The notes: generated by a model from the letters alone, not told the origin. A DNA stretch of 25,922 nt from UBA1858 sp039182865 (GCA_039182865.1 JBCDBX010000017.1:1-25922), one strand, 5' to 3'. Positions 8,594 through 16,807 are shown, numbered from the stretch's first letter. Program-made: numbers and translations.

Positions 8594-8604
8594 GTGTTAG
8601 TAGA

Positions 8605-9585
8605 ATGACTAAATTAAATCAAGAACAGACCCAAAAACTAGCAAGAGAAGTAATTAAAGAGGAAGCGAGTGCCGTCAATGCTCTGGTTGATAGAATTGAT
8701 GATAACTTTATTCAAGCATGCGAAACACTTTTAAACATATCTGGGCGCATTGTCGTGATTGGTATTGGCAAGTCAGGGCATATTGGAAGAAAAATTGCTG
8801 CGACGCTTGCAAGCACCGGAAGCCCTGCATTTTTTATTAGTGCGGCAGAAGCCAGTCATGGGGATTTAGGAATGATAGCTAACGACGATGTCGTGCTCAC
8901 ACTCTCCAACTCAGGAGAATCGGATGAAATCCTTACTTTATTACCATCACTGAAACGATTGGGTGTCCCATTAATTTCTCTGACAGGCAACCCAAAATCA
9001 AATCTAGCAATGAACAGCAAAATTAATATTGATGTGGCCGTAATGCGTGAAGCCTGCCCACTTGGTTTAGCACCTACGACAAGCACAGCCGCCATGTTAG
9101 CCATGGGGGATGCACTTGCTATTTCATTATTAAATGCACGCGGTTTTGGCGAACAAGACTTTGCGCGTTCACATCCTGGTGGCAAGTTAGGAAAACGTTT
9201 ACTGATCAAGGTCTCCGATATCATGCATACCGGCGAGCAAATCCCAACCGTGTTTGAAGACAATAGCCTCAAACAAGGATTACTTGAAGTCAGCAGTAAA
9301 GGTTTAGGTATGACCACTATTGTCGATAAACAATCAAAGCTTATAGGGGTCTTCACAGATGGTGATTTACGTAGATCTTTAGATAAAGGCTTAGATGTCA
9401 ACACAACACACATGAAAGATGTCATGACAGCAAATTGTAAAGCCGCAAGTCCCAATCAACTTGCCGCTGAAATTCTTGAGGAAATGGAAAATAACCGAAT
9501 TAATTCATTACCTGTAGTTGATGAAAATAATTTGGTCATCGGCGCTCTCAATATGCATGATCTTCTCAAAGCTGGTGTGATTTAA
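8605..9585 (+). CDS. kdsD: D-arabinose 5-phosphate isomerase
   Basis: Converts ribulose 5-phosphate to arabinose 5-phosphate, the first step of KDO synthesis for lipopolysaccharide. From the ATG at 8605 it is 326 residues, close to the 328 of E. coli KdsD. An ATG at 8542 in the same frame would add 21 residues lying inside yrbG and unlike the family, so I reject it. An N-terminal SIS domain (about 40-170, with GIGKSGHIGRKIA and EASHGDLGMI) is followed by HPGGKLGKRLL and two CBS domains. It starts 11 bases after yrbG and ends 2 bases before kdsC. Confidence 0.96.
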   Translation: MTKLNQEQTQKLAREVIKEEASAVNALVDRIDDNFIQACETLLNISGRIVVIGIGKSGHIGRKIAATLASTGSPAFFISAAEASHGDLGMIANDDVVLTLSNSGESDEILTLLPSLKRLGVPLISLTGNPKSNLAMNSKINIDVAVMREACPLGLAPTTSTAAMLAMGDALAISLLNARGFGEQDFARSHPGGKLGKRLLIKVSDIMHTGEQIPTVFEDNSLKQGLLEVSSKGLGMTTIVDKQSKLIGVFTDGDLRRSLDKGLDVNTTHMKDVMTANCKAASPNQLAAEILEEMENNRINSLPVVDENNLVIGALNMHDLLKAGVI

Positions 9586-9587
9586 AT

Positions 9588-10118
9588 ATGACAAAAGATG
9601 AAATTTACAGTGCTGCAAAAAACATTGAATTAGTTGTATTTGATATAGACGGTGTTTTTACAGATGGTCGAATTTATATAGCTAATTCAGGCGAAGAGAG
9701 CAAAGCATTTAATGTTCGCGATGGACACGGTGTGCGTATGTTAATTCACTATGGTGTAGATGTAGCAGTGATATCTGGAAGAAAATCTAAAGCGGTAGAA
9801 ATCCGCATGCAAGAATTAGATGTGAAGCATGTTATGCAAGGACATATTGATAAAAATTTAGCATTTGCCGAACTCGCGAAACTTAAAGGCTTAGAGTTTT
9901 CTCAAATGGCTTTTGCTGGGGATGACATAATTGACGTACAAGCAATGCGATTATCAGGCTTATCATTCGCAGTCGCTGATGCACATGACTGGACACAGCG
10001 TCATGCTGATGTCGTTACCAATAACCGTGGCGGTGAAGGCGCTGTACGCGAAGTTTGCGAACTCATTCTTGATGCAAAAGGTCTATTAGAAAAAGCATTG
10101 AATTACAATCTACAATGA
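9588..10118 (+). CDS. kdsC: KDO 8-phosphate phosphatase
   Basis: HAD-family phosphatase that releases phosphate from KDO 8-phosphate in LPS inner-core synthesis. The 176 residues have the nucleophile motif VFDIDGVFTDG (Asp19 and acid Asp21), VISGR as motif II and the metal site GDDIIDVQAM near 112. Like other KdsC proteins it lacks a large cap domain and should form a tetramer. It overlaps lptC by 4 bases (ATGA), a coupling signal, and follows kdsD by 2 bases. KdsA, KdsB and WaaA are not in the window. Confidence 0.96.
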   Translation: MTKDEIYSAAKNIELVVFDIDGVFTDGRIYIANSGEESKAFNVRDGHGVRMLIHYGVDVAVISGRKSKAVEIRMQELDVKHVMQGHIDKNLAFAELAKLKGLEFSQMAFAGDDIIDVQAMRLSGLSFAVADAHDWTQRHADVVTNNRGGEGAVREVCELILDAKGLLEKALNYNLQ

Positions 10119-10669
10119 AAAAGCTAATTCTGATTTCCTTTGCTGCAATTGCATTAGTGGCCCTAACTACAAGGTATTTACTAAGTATAGATGCTGAATT
10201 TTCCGCTTTGTTGAGTGACGATGTAGAACAGCATGAATTTACCCATGAATTTGAAAAATTCACACTTACTAATACAGATGCTAACGGCCAGGTTGAGTCT
10301 ATCATTTATTCCCCTCGTACATATTATGATACTACCCGCCAAATAACCACCATGGAAAAACCCGAAATCGAAATGGCTAGTGATCAGGATGCGCCCGCAA
10401 AAATTACTGCGGACAGTGCTGAAGTTTTTCATCAGGACAACATCACGCTGCTACAAGATAATGTTAAAGTAAATGTAGAGAACGAACAGAATATTCGCAT
10501 GTCTACTGATAAGCTAACACTGGACCATAACCAACAAATAGCTACCACAGATTTGCCTGCGACTGTTTTGTATAAAAAGGGTCGCATGAATAGTACTGGA
10601 TTAGAGTTTAAATTCGATGGAACTCAAATTAAATTTTTAGATGACGTGCGTGGAACATATGAATATTAA
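10115..10669 (+). CDS. lptC: LPS export ABC transporter periplasmic protein LptC
   Basis: Bitopic inner-membrane protein that receives LPS from LptBFG and hands it to LptA. The 184 residues comprise an N-terminal membrane helix (about 3-22) and a periplasmic beta-jellyroll domain with weakly conserved stretches such as SIIYSPRTYYDTTRQIT and ITADSAEVFHQDNITLLQDNV. Sequence identity within LptC is low; the assignment leans on length, helix, beta pattern and its place between kdsC and lptA. It overlaps kdsC by 4 bases and lptA by 11. Confidence 0.93.
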   Translation: MKKLILISFAAIALVALTTRYLLSIDAEFSALLSDDVEQHEFTHEFEKFTLTNTDANGQVESIIYSPRTYYDTTRQITTMEKPEIEMASDQDAPAKITADSAEVFHQDNITLLQDNVKVNVENEQNIRMSTDKLTLDHNQQIATTDLPATVLYKKGRMNSTGLEFKFDGTQIKFLDDVRGTYEY

Positions 10670-11174
10670 AAACATAACGATAATTTTGATTTTATCTGCT
10701 ATCTGTAACCACGCAGCTTTTGCACGCTCTGATGACAGCGAAAAGCCGATCCAAATTTCAGCAGACACCGCTGAGCTCAATGATAGAACAGGCGTCAGCA
10801 TTTATCGCGGGGATGTCGAAATGGTGCAAGGCACCACTATTCTCACTGGTGATACCATCACTGTTTACACAGTCGATAACGAAGTCACGAAAATGGTTTC
10901 TGTAGGCAATCTTGCGACATATGAAGAGGAGACTGACGACGGTGATATTGTTTATGCTGAAGCAGAAGAAATGATTTATTTTCGTACAGATAAAAAAGTA
11001 GAGATGTTTCGAAAAGCAAAAATTACTCAGCTCGATAATATTATTCGTAGCGAATATATTCTGTATCTCACAGAAGAAGGCTTCATTGACACTGGCACTA
11101 AAGAAGATCGTGTCAAGATAGTAATACAGCCCGAGTCTAAGATATTTGAAGAAAATACTGATGCAAACAACTAA
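10659..11174 (+). CDS. lptA: LPS transport periplasmic bridge protein LptA
   Basis: Periplasmic OstA-fold protein that polymerises into the bridge carrying LPS from LptC to LptD. I use the ATG at 10659, which gives 171 residues with a proper signal peptide (MNIKNITIILIL..., cleavage after AFA near 22). The ATG at 10641 would put seven more residues before it and disturb the signal. The mature part begins SDDSEKPIQISADTAELNDRTG, the typical OstA entry, followed by repeated beta motifs (YRGDVEMVQGTTILTGD). The reading frame overlaps lptC by 11 bases and lptB by 14. Confidence 0.94.
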   Translation: MNIKNITIILILSAICNHAAFARSDDSEKPIQISADTAELNDRTGVSIYRGDVEMVQGTTILTGDTITVYTVDNEVTKMVSVGNLATYEEETDDGDIVYAEAEEMIYFRTDKKVEMFRKAKITQLDNIIRSEYILYLTEEGFIDTGTKEDRVKIVIQPESKIFEENTDANN

Positions 11175-11895
11175 TAAGCTGTGGGCAGAACAGCTTGCAA
11201 AAAGATATAAAAACCGTCAGGTTGTCAATAACGTAAATGTTCACGTCCAAAGCGGTGAGGTTGTCGGCTTGCTTGGTCCAAATGGCGCAGGTAAAACAAC
11301 AACTTTTTATATGATCGTTGGGTTAGTGCAATGCGATGAAGGATTAATTGGACTTAACGATGATGACTTAACCCGACTACCGATGCATGCGCGCGCGCAA
11401 AAAGGTGTGGGTTACCTTCCTCAAGAAGCTTCTGTATTCAGAGGATTAACTGTTGAAGAAAATATTCTTGCCATCTTGCAACTACGCAAAGACTTAGCTA
11501 AGTCTGCACAATTTGATCAGTGCGAAAAATTATTGCAAGACTTACAAATTGAACACATTCGTTCTAGCAAAGGCTACAGCCTCTCTGGCGGAGAAAGGCG
11601 TAGGGTTGAAATTGCCCGCGCTTTAGCCATTGAACCTCAATTTATCTTACTTGATGAACCCTTTGCCGGTGTTGACCCAATTTCAGTTTTAGAAATCCAG
11701 AAACTCTTAAGACAATTAACGGAACGTGGCATTGGCTTATTGATCACCGATCATAATGTGCGTGAGACCTTAGGTATATGTACACGTGCCTATATCCTTA
11801 ATCAGGGTGCTATTATTGCCGATGGAACACCTGATGACTTATTAAATGATCAACAAGTACGCGAAGTCTACTTAGGTGAAGACTTCAAACTATAG
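11161..11895 (+). CDS. lptB: LPS export ABC transporter ATPase LptB
   Basis: Cytoplasmic ATPase of the LptB2FG LPS extractor. With the ATG at 11161 it has 244 residues (E. coli 241) and aligns from the first residues. An ATG at 11146 would add MKKIL and is possible but less likely. Visible are Walker A GPNGAGKTT (39-47), Q-loop GYLPQEA, signature SLSGGERRRVEIARAL, Walker B FILLDEPFAGVDP, H-loop TDHNVRE and the family tail VYLGEDFKL. LptF and LptG are not here; they are normally unlinked. After this gene 101 bases precede rpoN. Confidence 0.97.
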   Translation: MQTTNKLWAEQLAKRYKNRQVVNNVNVHVQSGEVVGLLGPNGAGKTTTFYMIVGLVQCDEGLIGLNDDDLTRLPMHARAQKGVGYLPQEASVFRGLTVEENILAILQLRKDLAKSAQFDQCEKLLQDLQIEHIRSSKGYSLSGGERRRVEIARALAIEPQFILLDEPFAGVDPISVLEIQKLLRQLTERGIGLLITDHNVRETLGICTRAYILNQGAIIADGTPDDLLNDQQVREVYLGEDFKL

Positions 11896-11996
11896 AATCA
11901 AATAATCACCCTTCATCTTGATAGACTTCTAAATACTTCAGTTTTGTGTAAACTTGCTTTTATGAGAATACAAGCAAGAAACGCGCCAACATCATA

Positions 11997-13454
11997 ATGA
12001 AGCCTTCTTTACAACTTCGCATCGGCCAATCCTTGTCGATGACCCCACAACTGCAACAAGCCATCAAGCTTTTGCAGTTATCTTCACTGGAGCTGCAAGA
12101 AGAAATTCAGGAAATCTTCGAAACAAACCCCATGTTGGAAAAAGATGATGAGAACCCTTCTAACGAAGAACAAGAAAACTCAGACGACAGCAGTGATACT
12201 GAATCAACCGTAATCGAAGAAAGGGAAATCAATGCCGAACAAGAACAAATTGCAGATGAGTTACCAGTAGATAGTAATTGGGAAGACTTTTATCAAGAAT
12301 CGAATGTTTATAGCGAATCGCCACAAGAGACTTTTCGTGATGTTTACGAAAATGAGAGCAGCGAAAGTAATTCCTTGAGTGAACATCTACTTAAACAATT
12401 TGATTTAATTCACCTAAGTGATACCGATCGCGTCATTGGAATTACACTAATCGAAGACCTCGATAGTGATGGTTACTTAACAGAGAGTATTGATGAAATT
12501 TATCAAGGCTTGATTGAATCCTTTCCTGAACTCGAACTCGATGAAGTCATTGCTGTTCAACATTTAGTTCAACACCTTGATCCTATTGGCACATGTGCTC
12601 AGAACTTATCGGAGTGTCTAAGTGCTCAGTTACAATCTTTTCCTGCAGAAACACCGTATTTAGAGGTTGCTTGTAAAACGGTAAGTCATTTTATAGACGC
12701 ACTTGGAAAACGCGACACACGTTTAATTCAACGAAAATTGGATTTGTCAGAAGAAGATCTAGGTGAAGTTATTAACCTAATCCAATCTTTAAATCCAAAA
12801 CCTGGCGCACAGATTTCTTCAAGTGCGCCAGAGTATATTATTCCGGACGTTTCGGTAATTAAACGTAATAACCGTTGGCAAATTGAACTTAACCACGATG
12901 TCGCACCCAAACTTCGCATCAATTCGACCTATGCCGACATGGTGAAACGCGCAGATAATAGTAATGACAATAATTATTTACGCACTCAACTACAAGAAGC
13001 CCGATGGTTTATTAAAAGTTTGCAAAGTCGTAATGAAACTCTACTACGTGTTGCAACATCGATCATTGAACACCAGCGCCAGTTCTTAGATTATGGACCT
13101 GAAGCAATGAAACCTCTGGTTCTTCGAGATGTGGCAGAAGAGCTTGAATTACATGAGTCTACTGTGTCGCGTGTCACAACCAATAAATATATGCATACAC
13201 CGCGCGGCATTTTTGAATTTAAATACTTTTTCTCTAGCCATGTAGGAACTTCCGATGGTGGCGTCTGCTCTGCAACCGCGATTCGTGCCATGATCAAAAA
13301 GCTTATCGAGGAAGAAAATACCTCCAAGCCGCTTAGTGACAGCAAAATTGCTCAAGTACTAGACGACAAGGGGATTAAAGTAGCCCGCAGAACAGTCGCT
13401 AAATACCGTGAAGCGATGTCCATCGCTTCTTCAAGTGAGCGTAAGCAATTGTAA
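11997..13454 (+). CDS. rpoN: RNA polymerase sigma-54 factor
   Basis: Alternative sigma factor that needs AAA+ activators. The 485 residues follow the family plan: glutamine-rich region I (1-48, SLSMTPQLQQAIKLLQ), a strongly acidic region II (about 48-110), the core-binding domain, a helix-turn-helix (RDVAEELELHESTVSRVTTN near 376-395) and the RpoN box ARRTVAKYRE at 463-472, which reads the -24 element. It sits between lptB and hpf as in E. coli. I found no clear promoter in the 101 bases upstream, so it may be read through from the lpt genes. No sigma-54 activator is in the window. Confidence 0.98.
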   Translation: MKPSLQLRIGQSLSMTPQLQQAIKLLQLSSLELQEEIQEIFETNPMLEKDDENPSNEEQENSDDSSDTESTVIEEREINAEQEQIADELPVDSNWEDFYQESNVYSESPQETFRDVYENESSESNSLSEHLLKQFDLIHLSDTDRVIGITLIEDLDSDGYLTESIDEIYQGLIESFPELELDEVIAVQHLVQHLDPIGTCAQNLSECLSAQLQSFPAETPYLEVACKTVSHFIDALGKRDTRLIQRKLDLSEEDLGEVINLIQSLNPKPGAQISSSAPEYIIPDVSVIKRNNRWQIELNHDVAPKLRINSTYADMVKRADNSNDNNYLRTQLQEARWFIKSLQSRNETLLRVATSIIEHQRQFLDYGPEAMKPLVLRDVAEELELHESTVSRVTTNKYMHTPRGIFEFKYFFSSHVGTSDGGVCSATAIRAMIKKLIEEENTSKPLSDSKIAQVLDDKGIKVARRTVAKYREAMSIASSSERKQL

Positions 13455-13592
13455 GATCAGGGAATTTTTGTTCATAATCCAACCGCTTACAACTCGTCAT
13501 CAGATATAAATTTTTCTTAATTTTAAACACACAATTGCTGCTCCTTGCGCTATTATTAACTTAGGTTAACGAAGCTTAGTCATAAAAATAAG

Positions 13593-13626
13593 GGTGAAAT
13601 CTTCGCCAGGGCAACCATAACGCCCT
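13593..13626 (+). other. Two back-to-back hairpins in the rpoN-hpf gap
   Basis: The 241-base gap 13455-13695 holds two adjoining stem-loops. The first pairs GGTGAA (13593-13598) with TTCGCC (13602-13607) over a 3-base loop, with one G-T pair. The second pairs AGGGC (13608-13612) with GCCCT (13622-13626) over 9 bases. No T-run follows, so this is not a normal terminator. They could be a processed rpoN 3' end or a folded hpf leader. The rest of the gap is AT-rich with no ORF. Confidence 0.35.
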
Positions 13627-13636
13627 TCAATGCAAC

Positions 13637-13652
13637 TGGAATTGCTTAGGCT
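13637..13652 (+). promoter_or_regulatory. Weak candidate sigma-54 promoter for hpf-ptsN
   Basis: TGG (13637-13639) and GC (13650-13651) give the minimal GG-N10-GC spacing of sigma-54 promoters, preceded by C and followed by T as in the consensus. The TTG before the final C is poor (reads AGG). Transcription would start near 13663, leaving a leader of about 33 bases that contains the strong ribosome site of hpf. Position is good, sequence match is partial. Confidence 0.2.
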
Positions 13653-13684
13653 GAGATAAAAAAACACTTAACATATTTAACAAC

Positions 13685-13691
13685 AAGGAGG
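13685..13691 (+). promoter_or_regulatory. Strong Shine-Dalgarno site of hpf
   Basis: AAGGAGG lies 4 bases before the ATG at 13696. It is the best ribosome site seen in the window, where most genes have weak or no match, and it fixes the hpf start and predicts strong translation. Confidence 0.8.
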
Positions 13692-13695
13692 CTGC

Positions 13696-14016
13696 ATGCA
13701 AATAGAACTTACTGGACATCATCTCGACATCACGCCTGCTATTCGTAACTTTGTGTACGAAAAATTCAAACGGCTGGAAAGACATTTTGATCATGTAATT
13801 AATACACATGTCGTGCTTAAAGTAGAAAAAACACGCCATGAGGCTGAAGCCTCTATGCTTGTTAGTCGCAATAAAATTTTTGCCAATGCCACTGCTGATG
13901 ATATGTATGTCGCGATCGATCATCTGATTGATAAGCTTGATCGACAAATCGTCAAGCATAAAGAAAAAATCAAAGACCACCATAACGAAGAAGGCGCACA
14001 TCGAAATTTAGTGTAG
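13696..14016 (+). CDS. hpf: Ribosome hibernation promoting factor, short form
   Basis: Binds the 30S decoding region in stationary or starved cells and helps make inactive ribosome dimers. The 106 residues are one HPF/RaiA domain (beta-alpha-beta-beta-beta-alpha): MQIELTGHHLDITPAIRNFVYE, then RHFDHVINTHVVLKVEK and DDMYVAIDHLIDKLDRQIVKHKEK. It lacks the C-terminal dimerisation domain of long HPF, so as in enterics 100S formation might need a partner such as RMF. It follows rpoN and precedes ptsN by 18 bases. Confidence 0.96.
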   Translation: MQIELTGHHLDITPAIRNFVYEKFKRLERHFDHVINTHVVLKVEKTRHEAEASMLVSRNKIFANATADDMYVAIDHLIDKLDRQIVKHKEKIKDHHNEEGAHRNLV

Positions 14017-14034
14017 CTAAACCTTTTCAGCACC

Positions 14035-14511
14035 ATGGATAACATTTCACTTTCTGCTTATTTAGATGCAGACCACATCTCTTTGCTACCAAACATTAGC
14101 AGCAAGAAACGTGTGTTCGATGTCTTAGGTGAACTACTTGCAAAAAATGTTCATGGACTCCAAGCCACTCAAGTGAGTGAAAATCTTATGGCACGTGAGC
14201 GCCTAGGCACGACGGCATTAGGTGAAGGTGTTGCGATTCCACATTGTCGAATTGATGGTATTACCAAAATACACAGTGCAGTGATTAAACTTGATAAACC
14301 AGTGGATTTTGATTCACCTGATAATATTGATGTTTCAATCATTGTCGCACTGCTGGTACCCACTGAGGCAACCGATGCTCACTTAAAGCTTTTAGGACAC
14401 TTGGCAGAACTACTATCAAAACCTAAAAATCGCGAAGAATTGCGCAACTGTGAATCTGCTCAGGAACTATATGACTTTTTTGCCAGCACTTCTGACAAGC
14501 ATGCAGCATAG
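14035..14511 (+). CDS. ptsN: Nitrogen-PTS regulatory protein EIIANtr
   Basis: Phosphoprotein that in other bacteria regulates potassium uptake, nitrogen and envelope stress depending on its phosphorylation. The 158 residues form an EIIA-fructose-type domain; the phospho-acceptor is His70 in GEGVAIPHCRI. Length and motifs match E. coli PtsN (His73). It lies in the rpoN-hpf-ptsN order. The phosphate donor is probably the HPr encoded downstream, since no EINtr (PtsP) with a GAF domain is present here. That pairing is inferred from the neighbourhood. Confidence 0.96.
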   Translation: MDNISLSAYLDADHISLLPNISSKKRVFDVLGELLAKNVHGLQATQVSENLMARERLGTTALGEGVAIPHCRIDGITKIHSAVIKLDKPVDFDSPDNIDVSIIVALLVPTEATDAHLKLLGHLAELLSKPKNREELRNCESAQELYDFFASTSDKHAA

Positions 14512-14586
14512 TGTCTAAGTGCTAAGTTCACGATTCACGGCCTATCCATCTAGACTTTTTGCCTACAGAAATACACACTTGTATCC

Positions 14587-15525
14587 ATGCAGGCCAAAAC
14601 CACTCCTCAATCAATCTTAGATTCACTTGGTAGAGAGTTAGATCTCTCAGTTTGGTATGGCGAAGAATTCTTATCACAGCCATTCTCTCATCACAGTTTT
14701 AGCGATGATGCTGCGACACTTGTGGGCTACTTTAATTTAATTCATTCCAATCAAGCACAAGTGATTGGAAAAGTTGAATTAGGATTTTTGCATGGCCTAA
14801 ATTCACCTGAACGAGAAAAAGTTTATAACCGCCTATTTGGCCTCGACACAGTCGCCATCATTTTTACCGATAGCTTAATGCCTCCTCTTGAACTTAAAGA
14901 GCTGGTCGATAGCCACAAGATTCCCATATTTTGCTCAAATGATTCTTCTACCGAAGTGATCACACATTTGCGCTATTTTTTGTCACAGGCGCTAGCAGAC
15001 AAAGTTGTATTGCATGGTGTATTTTTGGAAATTCTTAGCTCAGGCGTACTCTTGACCGGTGAGAGCGGCTTAGGTAAGAGTGAACTTGCATTAGAACTTG
15101 TTTCGCGTGGACATCGCTTAGTGGCTGATGATGCACCTGAATTCATGCGCATCGCACCAAATATTGTTTTAGGTTCCTGCCCTCCTATATTAAGAGACTT
15201 TCTAGAAGTACGCGGTTTAGGTGTATTAAATATTCGTGAAATGTATGGTGATAGTAGTATCAAACTGAGCAAATACTTACGTTTAATCATACATCTCACT
15301 ACGATTCATTCTATTTCAGAAGATCGACTAACAGTCCCACAGCTAACTAAAAATGTCCTAGGCTTAGATATCCCTGTGATTAATTTACCTGTTGCGGCTG
15401 GTCGCAACTTGGCAGTGCTCGCTGAGGCTGCGGTGCGCAATCATTTACTCATGATAAGAGGCTATAATGCTGCAGATAGTTTAATCGAAAGACAGCAACA
15501 GTCGATTGAAGAGGATGAGCCATGA
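14587..15525 (+). CDS. hprK: HPr kinase/phosphorylase
   Basis: Bifunctional enzyme that phosphorylates HPr on Ser46 and removes that phosphate. The 312 residues contain His143 at the start of the catalytic domain, a Walker A loop GESGLGKS (158-165), RGHRLVADD near 174-182, and the HprK signature ending VLNIREMYG (213-221). The C-terminal GRNLAVLAEAA is also conserved. Enterics lack this gene; it is typical of betaproteobacteria and some gammaproteobacteria. It overlaps rapZ by 4 bases. The matching Ser46 is present in the HPr encoded at 16808. Confidence 0.97.
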   Translation: MQAKTTPQSILDSLGRELDLSVWYGEEFLSQPFSHHSFSDDAATLVGYFNLIHSNQAQVIGKVELGFLHGLNSPEREKVYNRLFGLDTVAIIFTDSLMPPLELKELVDSHKIPIFCSNDSSTEVITHLRYFLSQALADKVVLHGVFLEILSSGVLLTGESGLGKSELALELVSRGHRLVADDAPEFMRIAPNIVLGSCPPILRDFLEVRGLGVLNIREMYGDSSIKLSKYLRLIIHLTTIHSISEDRLTVPQLTKNVLGLDIPVINLPVAAGRNLAVLAEAAVRNHLLMIRGYNAADSLIERQQQSIEEDEP

Positions 15526-16382
15526 GAATTCTTATTATCACAGGTTTGTCTGGCTCAGGAAAATCTGTCGCACTTAATACTTTGGAGGATGACGACTTTA
15601 ACTGTGTTGATAATCTTCCAGTCAAACTATTACCGACTTTTATTGATCAGTGTTTAGATAAAGAGAGCCAACGACGAAACAAGATCGCGATTGGTATAGA
15701 TGCGCGTTCTGGTCATGAAGATATTGACGACTTAGTCCAAATCGTACAAGACCTTAAGCAAAAAGAACAAGATATAGAAGTTTTATTTTTTAGTGCTGAA
15801 ATAAACACACTCATTAAACGCTTTAGTGAGACTAGACGCAAACATCCCTTAACGAATCACAACACCCCACTCATCAAAGCTATATATCTAGAAAAAGAAA
15901 TATTATCGAAAATTGCAGACTTCGCTGACCTCACTATCGACACAACAAAGACTAATGTTCGCCAGCTGCGTGCGCTAGTAAAAAAAGTTGTCGTTGAAGA
16001 ATCATCCAAAGGTTTAACTATTGTATTGCAATCATTTGGTTTTAAGCATGGTGTTCCGAATGATTCTGATTTTATGTTTGATGTTCGCTGCTTACCCAAT
16101 CCTTACTGGCAACCGAACTTGCGGCATTTAACCGGAAAAGACACAGCCGTGAGAAGTTATTTGGGTCAATATAGAGAAGTTGATGAAATGATTGCCTCGA
16201 TTATCGAGTTTATGGAAAAATGGATCCCATTATTTGAAGAAGAAGATCGTAGTTACTTAACGATTTCTATCGGTTGTACTGGCGGACATCACCGTTCTGT
16301 CTACTGTATAAATCAGATTGCACATGTTCTAGCTAAAAAGATCGATCATACTGTTACAGTACGCCACAGAGAGTTTGAATAA
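15522..16382 (+). CDS. rapZ: RapZ/YvcJ-family nucleotide-binding protein
   Basis: P-loop protein; in E. coli RapZ senses glucosamine 6-phosphate and targets the small RNA GlmZ for RNase E. The 286 residues have Walker A GLSGSGKS (8-15), GIDARSG near 58 and a conserved C-terminal half with GCTGGHHRSV (251-260). The chain ends ...VRHREFE and lacks the lysine/arginine-rich tail that E. coli RapZ uses to hold RNA, so a GlmZ-like role is doubtful. Coupled by an ATGA overlap to hprK. The family name is certain, the job here is not. Confidence 0.95.
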   Translation: MRILIITGLSGSGKSVALNTLEDDDFNCVDNLPVKLLPTFIDQCLDKESQRRNKIAIGIDARSGHEDIDDLVQIVQDLKQKEQDIEVLFFSAEINTLIKRFSETRRKHPLTNHNTPLIKAIYLEKEILSKIADFADLTIDTTKTNVRQLRALVKKVVVEESSKGLTIVLQSFGFKHGVPNDSDFMFDVRCLPNPYWQPNLRHLTGKDTAVRSYLGQYREVDEMIASIIEFMEKWIPLFEEEDRSYLTISIGCTGGHHRSVYCINQIAHVLAKKIDHTVTVRHREFE

Positions 16383-16412
16383 AGCCAATTAACAATAAAG
16401 ATCACTAGCATT

Positions 16413-16805
16413 ATGACCATTGGCATATTAATCATCACTCATGGTGAGATCGGCAAACAACTTGTTGAAGCTGCCAGCATCACACTCGGAGGCAAGTTGC
16501 CACTAAAGTGTGCAACTCTATCTGTTAATCCTGACTGTGACCCAGATAAGGTTAACTTAGAAGCAAATGCATTAATAGAGAAGCTTAATTCTGGAAGCGG
16601 CGTTCTAGTGCTGACGGATATTTTTGGATCAACGCCAAGCAATATCGCCAATCAATGCAAGAAGAGCAATGATATTAAGATTATCGCAGGAATTAATTTA
16701 CCCATGTTAATTAGAGTATTAAATTACGCCAAACTTAGTCTCAGCGAAATTGTTGATAAAGCCGTTAGTGGCGGACATGATGGCATTTTTGTATGTGATA
16801 AATAG
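16413..16805 (+). CDS. Mannose-type PTS EIIA protein
   Basis: Single-domain EIIA of the mannose family, 130 residues. The phospho-acceptor is His10 in ILIITHGEIG, and LTDIFGSTPSNIA near 67-79 is the second conserved stretch. No EIIB, EIIC or EIID gene accompanies it, so it probably accepts phosphate from HPr as a regulator or sensor and does not take part in sugar import. Such lone EIIAMan genes next to hprK and ptsH are known in beta- and gammaproteobacteria. It is 30 bases after rapZ and 2 bases before HPr. Confidence 0.93.
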   Translation: MTIGILIITHGEIGKQLVEAASITLGGKLPLKCATLSVNPDCDPDKVNLEANALIEKLNSGSGVLVLTDIFGSTPSNIANQCKKSNDIKIIAGINLPMLIRVLNYAKLSLSEIVDKAVSGGHDGIFVCDK

Positions 16806-16807
16806 AT

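Noticed and set aside
8542..8604. Upstream in-frame start for kdsD.
   Set aside because: The added 21 residues lie inside yrbG, are unlike any KdsD N-terminus, and the ATG at 8605 gives the normal length.
8856..9455. 199-codon open frame on the minus strand inside kdsD.
   Set aside because: It lies fully antisense to a clearly identified kdsD, has no ribosome site and has no recognisable protein pattern.
13591..13626. Stretch reading AGGGTGAAATCTTCGCCAGG, reminiscent of pieces of the FMN riboswitch.
   Set aside because: The conserved pieces are in the wrong order and number, the multi-helix junction cannot be drawn, and hpf/rpoN are not flavin genes. Two simple hairpins explain the stretch.
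13627..14001. 124-codon minus-strand frame over hpf.
   Set aside because: Antisense to hpf, which has a perfect ribosome site and family motifs; the frame shows only the complement of hpf.
14512..14586. GTCTA...TAGAC followed by TTTTT between ptsN and hprK as a terminator.
   Set aside because: The stem is only five AT-rich pairs around a loop of more than 30 bases, too weak to support termination.
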